In this document: one piece after another, positions 1 through 10,711 of the stretch
Layout: the number at the start of each line of letters is the position of its first letter
Numbering within the stretch: the stretch's first letter is position 1
NCBI GenBank assembly: GCA_001600415.1
Contig: BCJX01000004.1
Location: 577,689-641,688, forward strand
Length of the DNA stretch: 64,000 nucleotides
Reading direction: 5' to 3'
Origin: Pascua guehoae
Lineage: Eukaryota; Basidiomycota; Tremellomycetes; Trichosporonales; Trichosporonaceae
Notes under the pieces: model-generated
What the model was told of the DNA's origin: nothing
Databases searched by the model: none
The model's input: only the letters and a program-made list of their open reading frames with translations
Translations under genes and position numbers: made by a program

Positions 1-2224
1 AGAGCAGTGATATTTCGGTTGGGAACGACGCTCCAGGAGTGACTGAGGCGATCACCCTTTTTAATTCGAGCTTGAATTCCGTCAAATTGAAATTTCTGTT
101 TTCATCCTCAAGCTCTGAGCGTCGTTCGAAGGCTTCCAGCAAGCGTTGGTCCGTCTCCACCTTGAACTCCTTCAGGACCGGCCGTACTTCCACCTGTTCT
201 CCACCGGTGCCCAGGTCGCTTCGGCAAGAGAGCCCATCGGCCACCACGTTCAAGTTTCCTGGCTTGTAGTAGATCTCGTAGTTGATCGACTCGAGGAAAA
301 TGACCCATCGACCGCGTTGACCTTCCAGCCGTTGCGCCTTGGTGAGGTAGACCAAGTTCTGGTGGTCGGTGAAGATTTTCACTGGTAACGGACCCCCTTG
401 TAGTATGTACCGATATTTCTTGATAGCTTTAATGATGGCAAGAAACTCCTTTTCGTATACGTGGTAGCATACCTCCGCTCCTTGAAACCGGCCCGAGTTG
501 AACGCAACCGGATGCAGTCGGTTCTCNGCGGGGTCCAGTTGGCTGATGACGATCCCATATCCGTGGTGAGANGTGTCCGTTTTGAGGATTGTTTGGCGAT
601 CGGGGAAAAAGTGAACCAGGATTGGGGTGGAACACAACTTGTCTCGAATGGTGATAAACGCTTGTAGGCAGGTGTCGTCCCAAACAAACTCAACGTCCAA
701 TCAAGTCAACCGATGGAGGGGTGCAANGATGATTGAGTATCCCTTGATCAAACAGCGGTAGTATCCGAAGGCNCCCAGTACCCGCCGAACCTCAGTCACC
801 GTTGTGGGAGGAGGGTAGGTCATGAAGCCCTGGATCTTCTCCGGGTCTGCCTTGATTCCTTGGGCACATACGATGAATCCCAAGAAACCAATCTCTTCTC
901 ATTCGAACTTGCATTTGCTCGCCTTGAGATAGAGGGAGTTGGATCACAAAATGGCCAGCACCTTCCTCGTTAACCGTCTCAGCTCCTCGCGGGTCTTAGC
1001 GTAGATGAGGATGTCGTCGATGTAGACCAAGACTCCTTTGTTAAGGAGCTCGCGGAAGATGTCGTTTAAGAAATGCTGAAAGGCCGCCGGTGCGTTGCAC
1101 AGTCCATCTCGGAGAACCAACAACTCGAACATCCCTAAAGGGGTGTGGAAGGCGGTCATGTGTATCGACCCTTCTTCCATTCAGAGAAGCTGGTAGGCGC
1201 TAACCAGGTCCAGCTTGGTGAAATACCTTGCCCCACTCAGCGAGCTAAAAATCTGGGCGGGTAATGGTAGAGGGTATACATCTCTGATCGTGTGTCGGTT
1301 CACCAGTCGGTAGTCGACCACCATTCGAAGTCGCCCATCCTTCTTTCCGACAAAGAAGGTAGGAGAGCCATAAGAGCTTTTGCTTGGTCGGATCCTCCCC
1401 GCCTTGAGCTCCGCTGAGGTGTACTCCTTGAGCACCTCCATCTCTTTGACCGAGAGCTGGTAGATGGGGGGAACAATGAGTCGAGTGTCAGGCTGTAGGA
1501 CGATGCGCACGTCGTATTGTCGTCGCGGAGGAAGCGTCCCTTTGCCGACAGACTCTCGGAAAACGTTGATGAAATCGTGCAGGTACTCCGGTAGGATGGC
1601 CAGGATCTTGGCGTCCTCCTTAGTATGGTTGCTCTCTTCCATCATCGTACCGAGTCCCATCCCCGCTGGAACTGAGGACTTGTCGTAATGATCCCAAGGC
1701 TCTCTCTTTTCTGCTGATTTGCATAGTCGGAGAGAATCACCTGGTACTGCTTCCATTACGGCCACCTGTCCCCCAATGGGGAGGGTGACCGTTCGTGACC
1801 CAGCATTGATCACGACCTTGTTTTGTTCCATCCAGTCCAGCCCGAGTACCATGTCCGTATTATGGATCACGGTGATGTCCAGGTGGACTGGGAAACAGTT
1901 TCCCAAGAAGAAAACCTCCCCACTGAGGTGGTCGGAGATTCTCCCCAAGATCGATTCCGTCCCNTCAAACATAGTGACTGTTTGGGGGACTTCATATTTT
2001 GTGGTTTTTAAACCCAGTCGGTTGACTAGCTCGGAGGAAATGAATTGCCCCCAGGCTCCTGTGTCGAACAAAATCGACACCAACTGGCCGAGGAAGTCTG
2101 CCTTAACGATGGCAGATTCCTGAAGGAAACAAAGCGAAATGAACAAGAATGAAGAAGAGAACATCCCGTCGGGGAGGGAGGAGACGGGGGTGCATCAGGC
2201 GTTATGGGCTGTGGCCCGGATCAT
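1..2224 (-). pseudogene. pol: pol of chromovirus A (protease-RT-RNase H), TGA-interrupted
   Basis: Polymerase polyprotein starting at the ATG inside the gag stop. It has a retropepsin motif (FDTGAWGQF), RT with the YIDDILIY catalytic box and the start of RNase H (TD.SHHGYG). In-frame TGA codons lie at 2195-2197, 944-946, 899-901 and 701-703. The first is CGA in copy B, so it is a direct C-to-T change at a CpG; the other three are shared with B. No frameshift is seen in this part. It is probably inactive unless UGA is read through. Confidence 0.9.
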
Positions 2225-3527
2225 TCTCCTCCAACCTGGCCCGATGGGGTTGGAGCTAGAACTTTTCCCGCCCCTGAACTCGGGGCCACAACGTCTCTGG
2301 CCTGTCGCGTGAGGAGGTGCAGGCAGTCGTCGGGGAGATGGAGGGGGTTCAAGTCGCCCCTGCAATCTTTCCCGATGTGCCCAGCCTTTCCACACTTGAA
2401 ACAGAGTCTCTTTTGGAGACATATCTGTCTCACCTCATCCCTTGCCACTGCGAAGGGAGACGGATTGCTTGTGAATGGATGTCCCAGCCGGCTCGAGGAG
2501 TTTGTCGAGGATGGCCCCAAGGATCCTCGTTCGGGGGTCGAGTCCATGGAGAACTTCGGTGTCTTGTTCTGCCCGACGGGGTGGTCGTCGGCCTTCCACT
2601 TCCGGAAGTCCTCTGCTGCCTCCAGGTAGTACTGGTTTCGGAGGGCACGATCCTCCCCCTTGACCTTCTCCCTTGCCCGTTTTGCCAGGAGCTCATCATG
2701 CTCGACTGCCAAAGCATTAAGGGCTCGAACTGTCGTGGGAAAAGGGCATTCTCTCGAGATTATGTCCTTCAGCTCGGGTCGTAGTCCGCCGAACGCACAG
2801 GACACCAGTGCCCCTCGCCCCAGTCTGCGTCCCGCAGTACGTCCGCCCATCGTTCGAACTCCAAGAAGTACTCAATCGCGGTGGTCTTCTGAGTGATTTC
2901 ACGAATCTTCTCCTCCACAAGAGACTCTTCGTTTTTGATGCCGTGTTGTTCGTAGAGGTATTGTTTGAACGCGGACCAGGATCGAAGCCAGTCTGGCCTC
3001 TCTGCCTCTGGTTTGAAGAAGGCCCGTGATGCCCGGCTCTTGGGCATACCCGATAGGGCGCTATAAGCATACCCCACCTTCACTTCTTCACTGTGGAAGG
3101 TGCGAGGTTGGGCCACAAAGTGGATGTCCAGGGAAACTGCCCAGTCGACGAGTTTGTCGGGGTCGCCATTAAATTTTTCGACCTGAAGCAGTTTTGCGTC
3201 GCGTGCTCCCGATGTTTCCTGAGGGGCCGGTGTTGGCTCTCGAGCTTGCGCCAGCAGGCTGGCTAACTGGGCTTGCGTTGCCGCCAGTTGTCCCAGGATT
3301 GCGGCAAAGTCCGGGTTTGTTGCCGCCGGTGGCTGGGTGGCTTCTGCCGTAATCAGTAAGGCCTCGCCCTGAGGTCCAGTACCCGCGGTACTGGGCTCTC
3401 CTCTGACGTTCTCTTGGTGTCCAACGCCCGCGGTGCCAGAGCCTTGGGAACCCTCAGTAGGGTTCGTCGTGCCGCCACCAGATGGCGTCATGATCAACCT
3501 TCCCCTACCCGTCGAGCGTGGCGGCAT
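2221..3527 (-). pseudogene. gag: gag of chromovirus A, frameshifted
   Basis: Capsid/nucleocapsid polyprotein that would package the element RNA. The N-terminal 250 residues (Gly/Thr/Pro-rich, then a capsid-like region) read from 3527 and the C-terminal half in another frame down to 2221. Compared with intact copy B, one G is missing from a G run near 2808, which breaks the frame. The C-terminal half keeps the CCHC knuckle CFKCGKAGHIGKDC. The TGA stop overlaps the pol ATG as ATGA, as in copy B. Confidence 0.9.
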
Positions 3528-3567
3528 GGGAAGTAAGACCCGGGGAGTAAGAGCTTTGCTGATCTTC

Positions 3568-4019
3568 TGTCACAGGGTCCCCCGAGTTAAATCTACTCCG
3601 AGACACTGACCTGCCCATCTGAGTAGCCTCCGCGGGTCTCAACGAGATAAGACTGCAGGGTTTTGCGAACGATGAGACAAGTTTTCTCGAGTAGTGTCTT
3701 AGATAGCAAGAATCGAGTATTCTATAACGACGACAAGTGACGAGTTTTCTCAAGTATGACGAGATCAGCAAAGCTGATCTACCAAGTTACAAAGTCCAGC
3801 CTTTTTACAGTACTCGAAAATATTTGACGTCAAATATTTTCGAATACTGCAGGCTCTGCTATATATCCGAGTATATTTCCGATGCATGGTGCCGAGTTCC
3901 AATCCAGGAATACTCGAGAATATTTGCCATGCATCGCTATCGAGTTGCGCGCCTTTTTAAGGGCACGACTATTTGACAAAACTCAAATAGGCTTGTAAAA
4001 GTAGGGCACCGTTGTGACA
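3568..4019 (-). repeat. 5' LTR of chromovirus A (452 bp)
   Basis: Terminal repeat reading TGTCACAACGG ... CCCTGTGACA on the minus strand, the same length as the B 5' LTR. It contains the hairpin GATCAGC-TTT-GCTGATC in its R region. The flank outside is CAGAG (sense), then a TATATAAA box that belongs to neighbouring DNA. At several variable sites it agrees with the B 3' LTR rather than the B 5' LTR. Confidence 0.95.
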
Positions 4020-4100
4020 CTCTGAGTCCCCCATTTATATACCCAAAGCCCCCTCTTCACTGTGTGAGGTGGCGCGCTCGCGACCACAGATGGCACCTTC
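4020..4100 (-). promoter_or_regulatory. Orphan promoter segment, TATATAAA box, probably of gene 4
   Basis: Read on the minus strand, TATATAAA (4041-4034) is followed about 10 nt later by CAGAG and then the A 5' LTR. No gene follows here. The same CAGAG lies after the B 3' LTR at 57179-57183, immediately before gene 4. Joining the two flanks places TATATAAA about 46 nt upstream of the gene 4 ATG at 57208. Promoter role is inferred from box and spacing. Confidence 0.5.
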
Positions 4101-4848
4101 ACCACCTGCATCACCTGATTCATTGAGGGTGAAGGCCGTTAGGGTGAAGGCAGCAGTGCTCTCGTGACCTGAAACAGCTGGCGGGGAGGCCTGAACAGCC
4201 GTCAGGACCGGTGGCTTGGCTGGCCTATCAGCAACATCGCCTGCCTGCCCAAGCCAAACGGCCTCCTAGTGGAGTGGAACGGGCTCCTGCCCAACTGAGA
4301 CGGGCGTGGGAGAGCTATGACACCTGCCTATTGGGGTCAAGCGGCCGTTCCAGGCCCAGGGCAGCTGCTAGGGAGGCCAAGACGCCCGTGGGAAGGCTGG
4401 GATGGCCTCCTGGCGGAATTGAACAGGTGACCATGGTCTAGAGCGGCTGCTCTACCATCTGGGACGCCCCTGGGAGACCTGAAACGGCCTCACAAAATTG
4501 AACAGGCGTCCATGGCCTGGGACAGCCGTCCTACTATTTGGGTTGGCCGTGGGAAAGCTAGAAAAGGTTTTTGGCACAGCTGAATGGGTGTTCCAGGTGG
4601 GGGTGTGCCAAATGCACCCTGCCAGACGCCCTCTCCACACCCAGGGCAGCCGTTTCCAGTGCTGGGACGACTGTGGGAGGCCTAGAAAAGGTTTTAGACG
4701 TACCAGAACGGGCGTTCCACACCTAGAACGGTACTTTTATTAATAAAAGCGCCCTCCTGGTGAATAAAAACGGCCTCCTGGCTAGTAAAACAGCTGTTAT
4801 TTTGCCCAGAACTGGTGCAAGTTGAATTGCATCAGGCTATTGAACTAC
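4101..4848. repeat. GC-rich degenerate quasi-repeat, no gene
   Basis: About 750 bp without a convincing ORF. From about 4140 to 4790 it consists of imperfect 25-45 bp variants built around CTGGGACAGCCGT, GAACGGCCTCCTGG and CCGTGGGAA-type words, as in a decayed minisatellite. It lies downstream of gene 1 (minus strand) and upstream of the orphan promoter segment. Confidence 0.55.
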
Positions 4849-5401
4849 CTAAACCTCCTCTGCCACCTGCTCCTCCTCCTGCACCACCACCTCCTCCTCC
4901 TCCTCTGACTCCTCCCCCATCTTCTTGAGAGCCTTCTGCCTCTCATACTCCTCTGCCTCCTCCAGCCTCTTCTTGACCTGGTCCTTGTGCTCTGTCACAA
5001 TCATGTTGTGCAGCTCATCATGGATGGGAAGCTTGTCAAGGATCTGAGTTAGCAGTGAACAGAAGGAACCACTCACAGAGATAAGCTTCTTCACATCATG
5101 GGCAAGGTTGTTGTAAACCTTGGTGGAGCTGGTCCTGGGAGTTAGCAGAGAAGACAGAAGGAGCTTACCTGGTGAACTTGGTACACTTGTCACCAACATG
5201 CTTGCAGTATTCACCGCAACCCCTACCAGTGCAGGGCTTGTTGGACTTGGTGCACCTGTTGCACTTGGGGTAGTTGATGATCTTGGACTTGGGCCTGAAG
5301 GGCTTGGGCTGCTTGGGCTGGTTGTTGTCCTGGTTGGTGGGCTGGTTGGTGGGCTGGGGGGTGTCAGCAGGCATGGTGAAAAAGAGTGGTTGAGAAGGCA
5401 T
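4849..5401 (-). CDS. Gene 1: small spliced protein with Zn2Cys6-like cluster and acidic coiled-coil tail
   Basis: Two exons, 5401-5169 and 5134-4849, with a 34-nt intron (5168-5135) that has GTAAGC, a CTAAC branch site and CCCAG. The joined ORF is 172 aa from ATG 5401, or 163 aa from ATG 5374; which start is used is open, but a CATAAAA box lies about 25 nt upstream of 5401. Counting from 5374, a Gln/Pro/Asn-rich N-terminus (1-30) leads to a cysteine cluster C38-x2-C41-x6-C48-x4-C53-x3-C57-x6-C64, close to the fungal Zn2Cys6 pattern. A helical charged region and a Glu-rich tail follow. The gene is intact and convergent with the LTR at 5739-6279, so it sits antisense just inside that element's 3' end. 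DNA or chromatin binding is plausible but unproven. Confidence 0.8.
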
Positions 5402-5723
5402 AGATGCAGCTGCCAAAATTTTATGCCACTTTGGCGCCACAAACTGCCACACCACAAAACCCCACGAAACCCCAAATCCCCATTATGTGGCACTGCCACA
5501 CCACCTCCACCACGAAAACATGTATGCATTCACAAATCAGGTATGCATACCACCAAACATCCCACCCACCAATGCATGCATTCTATGCATGCATTCCCCC
5601 CCTAACTGACTGTAATGCATCACATCTTGACATACAGCCAGGACCCTGTCCGGTACGGCCGTATTCATTACACACCACATAAATGCATCAACAGGCACTG
5701 CCGCATCGACGGAGCTTGCCGCT

Positions 5724-5738
5724 AGAAGGGGGGGATAC
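5724..5738 (+). promoter_or_regulatory. Polypurine tract of element P
   Basis: A purine run (AGAAGGGGGGGATAC) abuts the TG of the following LTR. This is the plus-strand primer site that precedes the 3' LTR in Ty3/gypsy elements. The ending GGGGnTAC immediately before TG is shared with chromoviruses B and C. The 300 bp between gene 1 and this tract holds no other gene. Confidence 0.8.
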
Positions 5739-6279
5739 TGTTATGACTATGACTAGTCATACCCACCGAGTACATACATTATCCAATACACATTGTAGTA
5801 CAATTAGCAATGACCTTAAGTCATTGCCCAGGGCACTTCATCGAAGAGTCTTCATTGACATATCTTCATTGAATGACTTCATCGGAGATCCTCAATGAAG
5901 ATCTTCTTTGAGGATCTTCATCGAAGCCCTGTTATAGTGTAGAAGGGTGTTCACTCATGGAATAGCCTTCGTCCCAAAAGGTATATAAGCCGACCCTTGG
6001 GGGCTCTTTCCCCCCAAGGATCAATTCTCATATGTTACACTGTAGCATGTTTGCCACCCAGCAAAGCACTACAAGGTCACACTGCAGTTAGACATACACC
6101 ACAAACGATGTCTAGACATACACTATTGCCTGCCGCATAGCGGAGATCCTTCCAGGCTTTCTTCCATCCTCAACCCTTGGACATTCCATCCTCAGGCTTG
6201 ACCGTCTGTCGCCTGCTCATGACCCAACTCTCCCGTCCACCTGTCCTGGACTTATGACCGCCAGAGTCAGGTCATAACA
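5739..6279 (+). repeat. LTR of family P (541 bp), 3' LTR of a mostly missing element
   Basis: Runs from TGTTATGAC to GTCATAACA, with inverted 9-bp ends. The purine tract just upstream makes it a 3' LTR in plus orientation. Inside are GGTATATAAGCC (TATA box), then a strong hairpin CCTTGGGGG ... CCCCCAAGG, and upstream a cluster of TTCATCGA / TCAATGAAG quasi-repeats at about 5830-5930. No matching 5' LTR or pol is in the window; the interior next to it holds gene 1 antisense. No target duplication is visible. Confidence 0.88.
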
Positions 6280-6850
6280 GTGGGCGAGTTATTCCCACCA
6301 CACCGCAGCCATGCTCAACGGGCTTCTTCTTCGAGGAACCGGGCTCCTTGCTCTTGCTGCTGCCCGAGCTGCGCTCCAGGGACTTCTTGCTCTTGCGTGA
6401 GCTGCCGGCATCTTCGGCATCAACATACTTCTCATTTTCCTCGATCAAACGCCGAAACAAAGAAATTTGCACCTGAGCCTGTTCCTTTGTGGGAGTGGAA
6501 GTAAACTGAACAAACCCCACCGGAACATCCTCGGGACCAATCACACCGCCCCCAAGGTCAACAAAACCTGGAGGAACGTCAAGTCCCTCCTCTCCTCAAA
6601 ACTTCAGCAAAAAACTCAATAAATATCGATCGAGATTACTCGACAAACAGGAAAATCAACCAACTCACCATCCTTTGCCTCCACAGCACCAGACTCAGGA
6701 ACATCGGCCGACGACTCTACAATGACAACTAGAGACCATCAGCAACAAACGACAAAGACCACGTGGCACCACATCATCACGCGTACCATCATCACCCTTC
6801 TTCTCCCCAACAGGGGACGACACATCCGCCTTTGACAAGGTTGATGCACA
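6280..6850 (-). pseudogene. Gene 5: fragment of a spliced gene with Ser/Lys-rich C-terminus
   Basis: Minus-strand exons can be followed from about 6850 to 6290. The clearest exon (about 6590-6290) encodes a hydrophobic/acidic stretch (EDVPVGFVQFTSTP), a helix (LFRRLIEENEKYVDAED) and a Ser/Lys-rich segment (SSRKSKKSLERSS, SSKKKPVEHG). Upstream a likely intron begins GTGAGTTGG near 6689 and ends TTTTGAG near 6597, preceded by a small acidic exon. The right end is cut by the M-family LTR at 6851, the left by the P LTR. No cysteine cluster survives. Function unknown; another cargo-like gene is one possibility. Confidence 0.5.
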
Positions 6851-7317
6851 TGTCACGAGCGCGGAACCGGCGAGTGCACAGCGTGAACCACTAGCTATCA
6901 CTCACTCGGTCTGCTCCGTCTCAACTGGATAGGAGGTTGGGGCGATGCTCTTGGGGAACCGTATCGGCAATGCTAGACGGGGTTGCTGCCGAGCTACTTG
7001 CTATGACAACGGTGACGGCGGGATCATGCTCTGCAACGAAGTCGAGACTTGACGCACAGTAACATGGCTTAGAGTACAAAGAGACTATGGATCTGTCACT
7101 ATATACCCTGCAGATGGCGCCATGTTCGGAACGTGACCCTTTGCCCGCTGAGACCGGCCGTGTTTGCCGGCGCACGTGACTGAAGTGGAGGTTCGGCATG
7201 GCTGCAGCGGACCGAAGGTTCACCTGAGGGCCAAGGGAGGCATTGTTGAGTCGTCTGATCCGGCACGTGAGGAGACTGTGGCGAAATCGAACGACTGGCG
7301 GCAAGCAGATCATTACA
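6851..7317 (-). repeat. LTR of family M, copy 1 (467 bp)
   Basis: Plus-strand TGTCACGAGCG ... GATCATTACA; sense orientation is minus (TGTAATGATC start). It is near-identical to the 3' LTR of chromovirus L at 57991-58458 and carries a TATATAG box. The flanks (GCACA, CGTCC) do not match, and neither a polypurine tract nor a primer site adjoins it. It is therefore a solo LTR whose duplication has been lost, or a recombinant end. Confidence 0.9.
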
Positions 7318-7569
7318 CGTCCTTTGTAAACATCTCTTCACTCCCTCCTGCTGTATCATACTTCGCATATTTGTTCATGCTGTATCACCTACTGCCCTTG
7401 CTTATGCACTGCAAGTATTCTGTTTCAAGTCTCGGGCCGCTTTGATCCCTTGATCTCTGTCCTCCACATGCCTGCCACGTGACTCCGTCCCCGTCTTTTT
7501 CATCGCCTCCTTCTTCATCCCTGATGTTTGGTGCTCCCCTTTCTGATCCTTTGCATTGTCAACTACCCA

Positions 7570-8548
7570 CTACTTGCGGACATACTTGGGCGTACGACGA
7601 GCAAATCCGGAGGATGGTCCTGCAACCCCCAGGCGGTGCTCAGGTTTAGCGCGGAACCTGCCATTCAGGGTGAGGTGTGGGATGCGGTGGACCTGATGCA
7701 TTACGTTCCAGCCTTTGCAGAGCAGCATGGTCGCCATACATTTCTGCTCAGCTTCAGACACATTCTTGAGCTTGTTATGCATTGCGACCGCACGTTGGAG
7801 AATGTCCTGGACCTTGTGAGTCGGGTTCGTGTTGAGGACCAAGTGGAGCTTATTGTTGTGCCCGAGGAGGTGGCTGGCCTGACCTTGCAGACATGGGTAC
7901 TTGTTCTCCCACATGTGCAGCTCGAAGCGAATCCTGGCTTCTGGCCACTGTAGAACCAGAACGCGCCCCTCTTGGCATAGAAGAACCTTTCCTGGCCCCA
8001 GATCATCTCGATCCACCTTACGACGATGCAAGGAAAACGCCGTGGGCCAAACGTGAAGCCGGACAAGTCGTGCTCTTCTCCGCAGAACCCGCAACTCATC
8101 GTCCTCTGTGCCACGCCCCAGAATGAGTCTCCCAGCGAGCTGTCTGCCTCGGAGTGGCTGGTGCCAGTGTTGGACGCGTTGTCGGTGACACTCGGCTGGA
8201 GGCTGGACTTGGAAATGGTGTGTGAAAAGATGTGCGCCATTGTGTCACCGACTCCCGAGGATTGGTTGGTGGTCCCCATCATAGTGCCCGTGGTCTGCTC
8301 TGCGGTACCCATGTGAACGTCGGTCATACTTTGGTTCTTTTCAATCATTAATCTCTCCCTTCCCTCTGGTTTCCCGTGGTACTTATGCCTTCGCCCTCGA
8401 ACCCGACTCCCTCAAACGGGTTGTGGTCTTCCGCTGTCATGGTCGCGTGCTGCCCTGTCGGCGATTGGACGGTGAGAGCAGAGAGGTCCAGGTTCTGGGC
8501 ACTCCAGTCGTTCGTCATCCGGGTGGGATTTGTGGGGTGTCTGTCCAT
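7570..8548 (-). pseudogene. Unknown ORF pair downstream of element D, frameshifted
   Basis: Two minus-strand ORFs, 8548-8348 (66 aa) and 8348-7701, meet at TAATG, where the TAA stop and the ATG share a base. The second has CGFCGEEHDLSGF and an aromatic stretch (ERFFYAKRGAFWFYSGQ). After a frame change near 7945 the coding continues to 7570 (FELHMWENKYPC ... VKDILQRAV-like helix). I do not recognise the family. It follows D pol on the same strand, so it could be a D accessory ORF or an unrelated decayed gene. The flanks 7318-7569 and 8549-8741 show no gene. Confidence 0.4.
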
Positions 8549-8741
8549 TTTCTCAAGTCTCTTTCATCTCCTTTTATCTCTTTCCCCTCTCCTATCAGAC
8601 TCGGTCAAGTCTCTCCCTCGTTGGTCCACGACTCCTCTTTTCTCACCAATTTCTTAATGGTCCATCCTCGGACCTCGTGGCACGAGCCTCCTGTATTCCC
8701 TTCCTTGTGCACTGGCCTCCTTCCCTTCGGCCTATGGCGGA

Positions 8742-9985
8742 TCAGAAGCTGCTAGAGTCTCTCGGCCGTCCTTCCTCGTCCTCAAATCTGACCCGCTTCT
8801 CGGGCCTTGGCACTATCGACTGGGTGTTCCCCATAGACAGGGGAATAACCTGCGTTTCCAGCCTGCCGCCCACCCGGGGCTCCTCTGTGTTGCCTCCCTG
8901 GTTGTCCCGTCTTCTAGTGTAGAACCTTCGCAGCCTATTGTGGCCGACACTACCCAGCCCCACGTCCTTGATGGGTGTGCCATCCAGCTCCTGAAGCCTC
9001 ACGGACCCCTTTTCTCCAAACTTTAGGATCTTGTACGGCCCGAGGTATCGGTCTAACTGCTTGGCCCGGTGAGAGTTGTCCTGGGTCGAGTTCCGCACCA
9101 GGACCAAGTCACCCAACTTGAACTCCCTGTCACGGTGGCGACACTCGAAATCCTCGTTGTGCCGCAGCACAGTCTCCCTCCTTGCCTCCCTGGCCCGCAG
9201 GGCTGCAAGAGCCACATCCTCTGGGCGCCGCTCAAGCTGCCTGAGGCGCGCCTCGAGAAGCTCGGCTGTGGTCATGTTGTTGCGCCAGTGTCCAGTCATG
9301 TACGTTTCATACTGCCCGTCAACGGGCAGGATACTCTCTTCACCGTACAACAGGAAGTGAGGAGTGCAGCCTGTAGTACGCTTGGCCGTCGTCCTGTCCG
9401 CCCACAAGGCGAGGGGCAATAGCCGCCTCCAGTTGGGCGGCCTAGATCGAGCGAGCTTGAAGAGCAGCTCTTTGATCAGCCCATTGCCTCTTTCAATGCC
9501 ACCATTCACCGCCGGGTTGTGGGCCGACATCCGAATGTACCATAAACCCCACGCTCGGAGCAACGCCTCGAATTCACCTCTGAATTCAGAGCCTCGGTCC
9601 ATGCTGACCTGGCCTACCAGCCCGAACCTAGCCAAAACATCCTCGTAGAAGAACTGGGCTATAGTCTTGGCCTTTCCATCTGGCAGCACCCGCCCTTCGA
9701 CCCATCCAGTCAAATCATCACGTGCTAGCACGATAACGTACATTCCGCCATCCACCCCTTCACCATTGTCCACACCCATCGTGATGCAGTCGATGCTTAC
9801 TTTCCCAAACAGCACTGGCACGAGGATACTGGTGCGCGGATTCTCATAGAATCGATAGTCGCGCGCCTGACAATCCAGGCAGCTCTTCGTCCACTCTTTA
9901 CACGCCGCACTCAAGCCTTGCCAGTAGAACCTCTCAGCAACCTTGAAGTAGGTGCACTGTGCACCCTTGTGACCTGACAGAGATT
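8742..9985 (-). pseudogene. Integrase of element D
   Basis: An HHCC zinc-binding N-terminus (HKGAQCTYF ... CKEWTKSCLDC) is followed by a DDE core: D in SIDCITMGVDN, D in VSMDRGSEFRG, E in GGIERGNGLI. After it come a basic SH3-like region and a tail (RPEKRVRFEDEEGRPRD) ending at 8742. The HHCC start is in a different frame from RNase H, so a frameshift lies near 9975. It would insert the cDNA into the genome. Confidence 0.85.
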
Positions 9986-10690
9986 GAGAATCGATTCTTG
10001 CCGGGCCTTATCCACCACCACCTCCGTGGGGAGCCGATACCCTTTCCTCCTCCACAACTTGCCCTGCTCAAGGTGACAGTACTTAGCCATCAGCTGCAGC
10101 TGCTTGACCTTGCTCCGACTCGTGTCGGCCGGCCAACCCTTGCCTTCCAGAAACACACTGACTGCCGCCCAGTCATCGTCGTCCTTGTACAGCCCGGCCT
10201 GGAACGGGATGTCATCCAGAGCTTCAACTTGAGCTATGCAAGACTCGCGCCCTCCGTCGATAGCCTCACAGTAGGCATCCAGCCACTCCTCGGGATCCGT
10301 GTCGTCACTGTCATCTTCAGCCTTTGGCCTACGCGACAAACCGTCCACGATCCTGTGCCTCTCTCCTGGCACATGCTTAAAGACGAAGTCGTTGAGCTTG
10401 ATGTACCAACACCACCTAGCCTCTGCCACACTGGGCAGAATCAGAGAGTTGATCATCTGCTTGATAGACATGCAGTCCGACTCGAGGATGAATCTAGTGT
10501 TGTGTGTGTAGTGGTGGACCGCCCTCAACCCGACGTAGATCCCATACAGCTCCAACTTTGGTTGACTGTAGCCCTGCTGTACAGCATTGTAGTACATGCT
10601 GTAGAACCAGGCCAGGTATCGCTTCCCGTCTTTGCCCATTTGTGCTAGTTCTGCTCCGCATCCCGTGATGCTGGCATCAATCGCCACCAT
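9911..10690 (-). pseudogene. RNase H and connection domain of element D
   Basis: Begins MVAIDASITGCGAELAQ, where the aspartate in IDAS is the first catalytic residue. It continues through KLELYGIYVGLRAV (Glu) and LESDCMSIKQMI (Asp) to ERHRIVDGLSRRP, the usual connection to integrase. It removes the RNA strand during reverse transcription. About 20 nt separate it from the RT ORF, so a frame break lies between them. Confidence 0.85.
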
Positions 10691-10711
10691 GGGAGGGTAC
10701 CTCTCGACTCT

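Larger units (their letters stand above)
1..4019 (-). mobile_element. Chromovirus copy A (Ty3/gypsy, Tf1/sushi-like), 5' part
   Basis: The 5' LTR, gag, protease, reverse transcriptase and part of RNase H of a Ty3/gypsy element read on the minus strand; the rest lies left of the window. It is collinear with copy B: minus-strand position x corresponds to B position 52921-x in pol and 52920-x upstream, so only one 1-nt indel separates 4 kb of the two copies. The 5-bp flank outside its 5' LTR (4020-4024, CAGAG on the sense strand) matches the flank downstream of the B 3' LTR. The chromovirus assignment comes from copy B, whose chromodomain is present. Confidence 0.93.

Noticed and set aside
4849..5529. 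A single 226-aa minus-strand ORF spanning gene 1
   Set aside because: Its N-terminal half is the wrong frame of exon 1 and the intron; the cysteine cluster lies in the other frame and splicing joins both halves cleanly.
6851..7317. Target duplication for M-family LTR copies 1, 2 and 3
   Set aside because: The 5-bp flanks do not match in any of the three, so I do not call them simple solo insertions.
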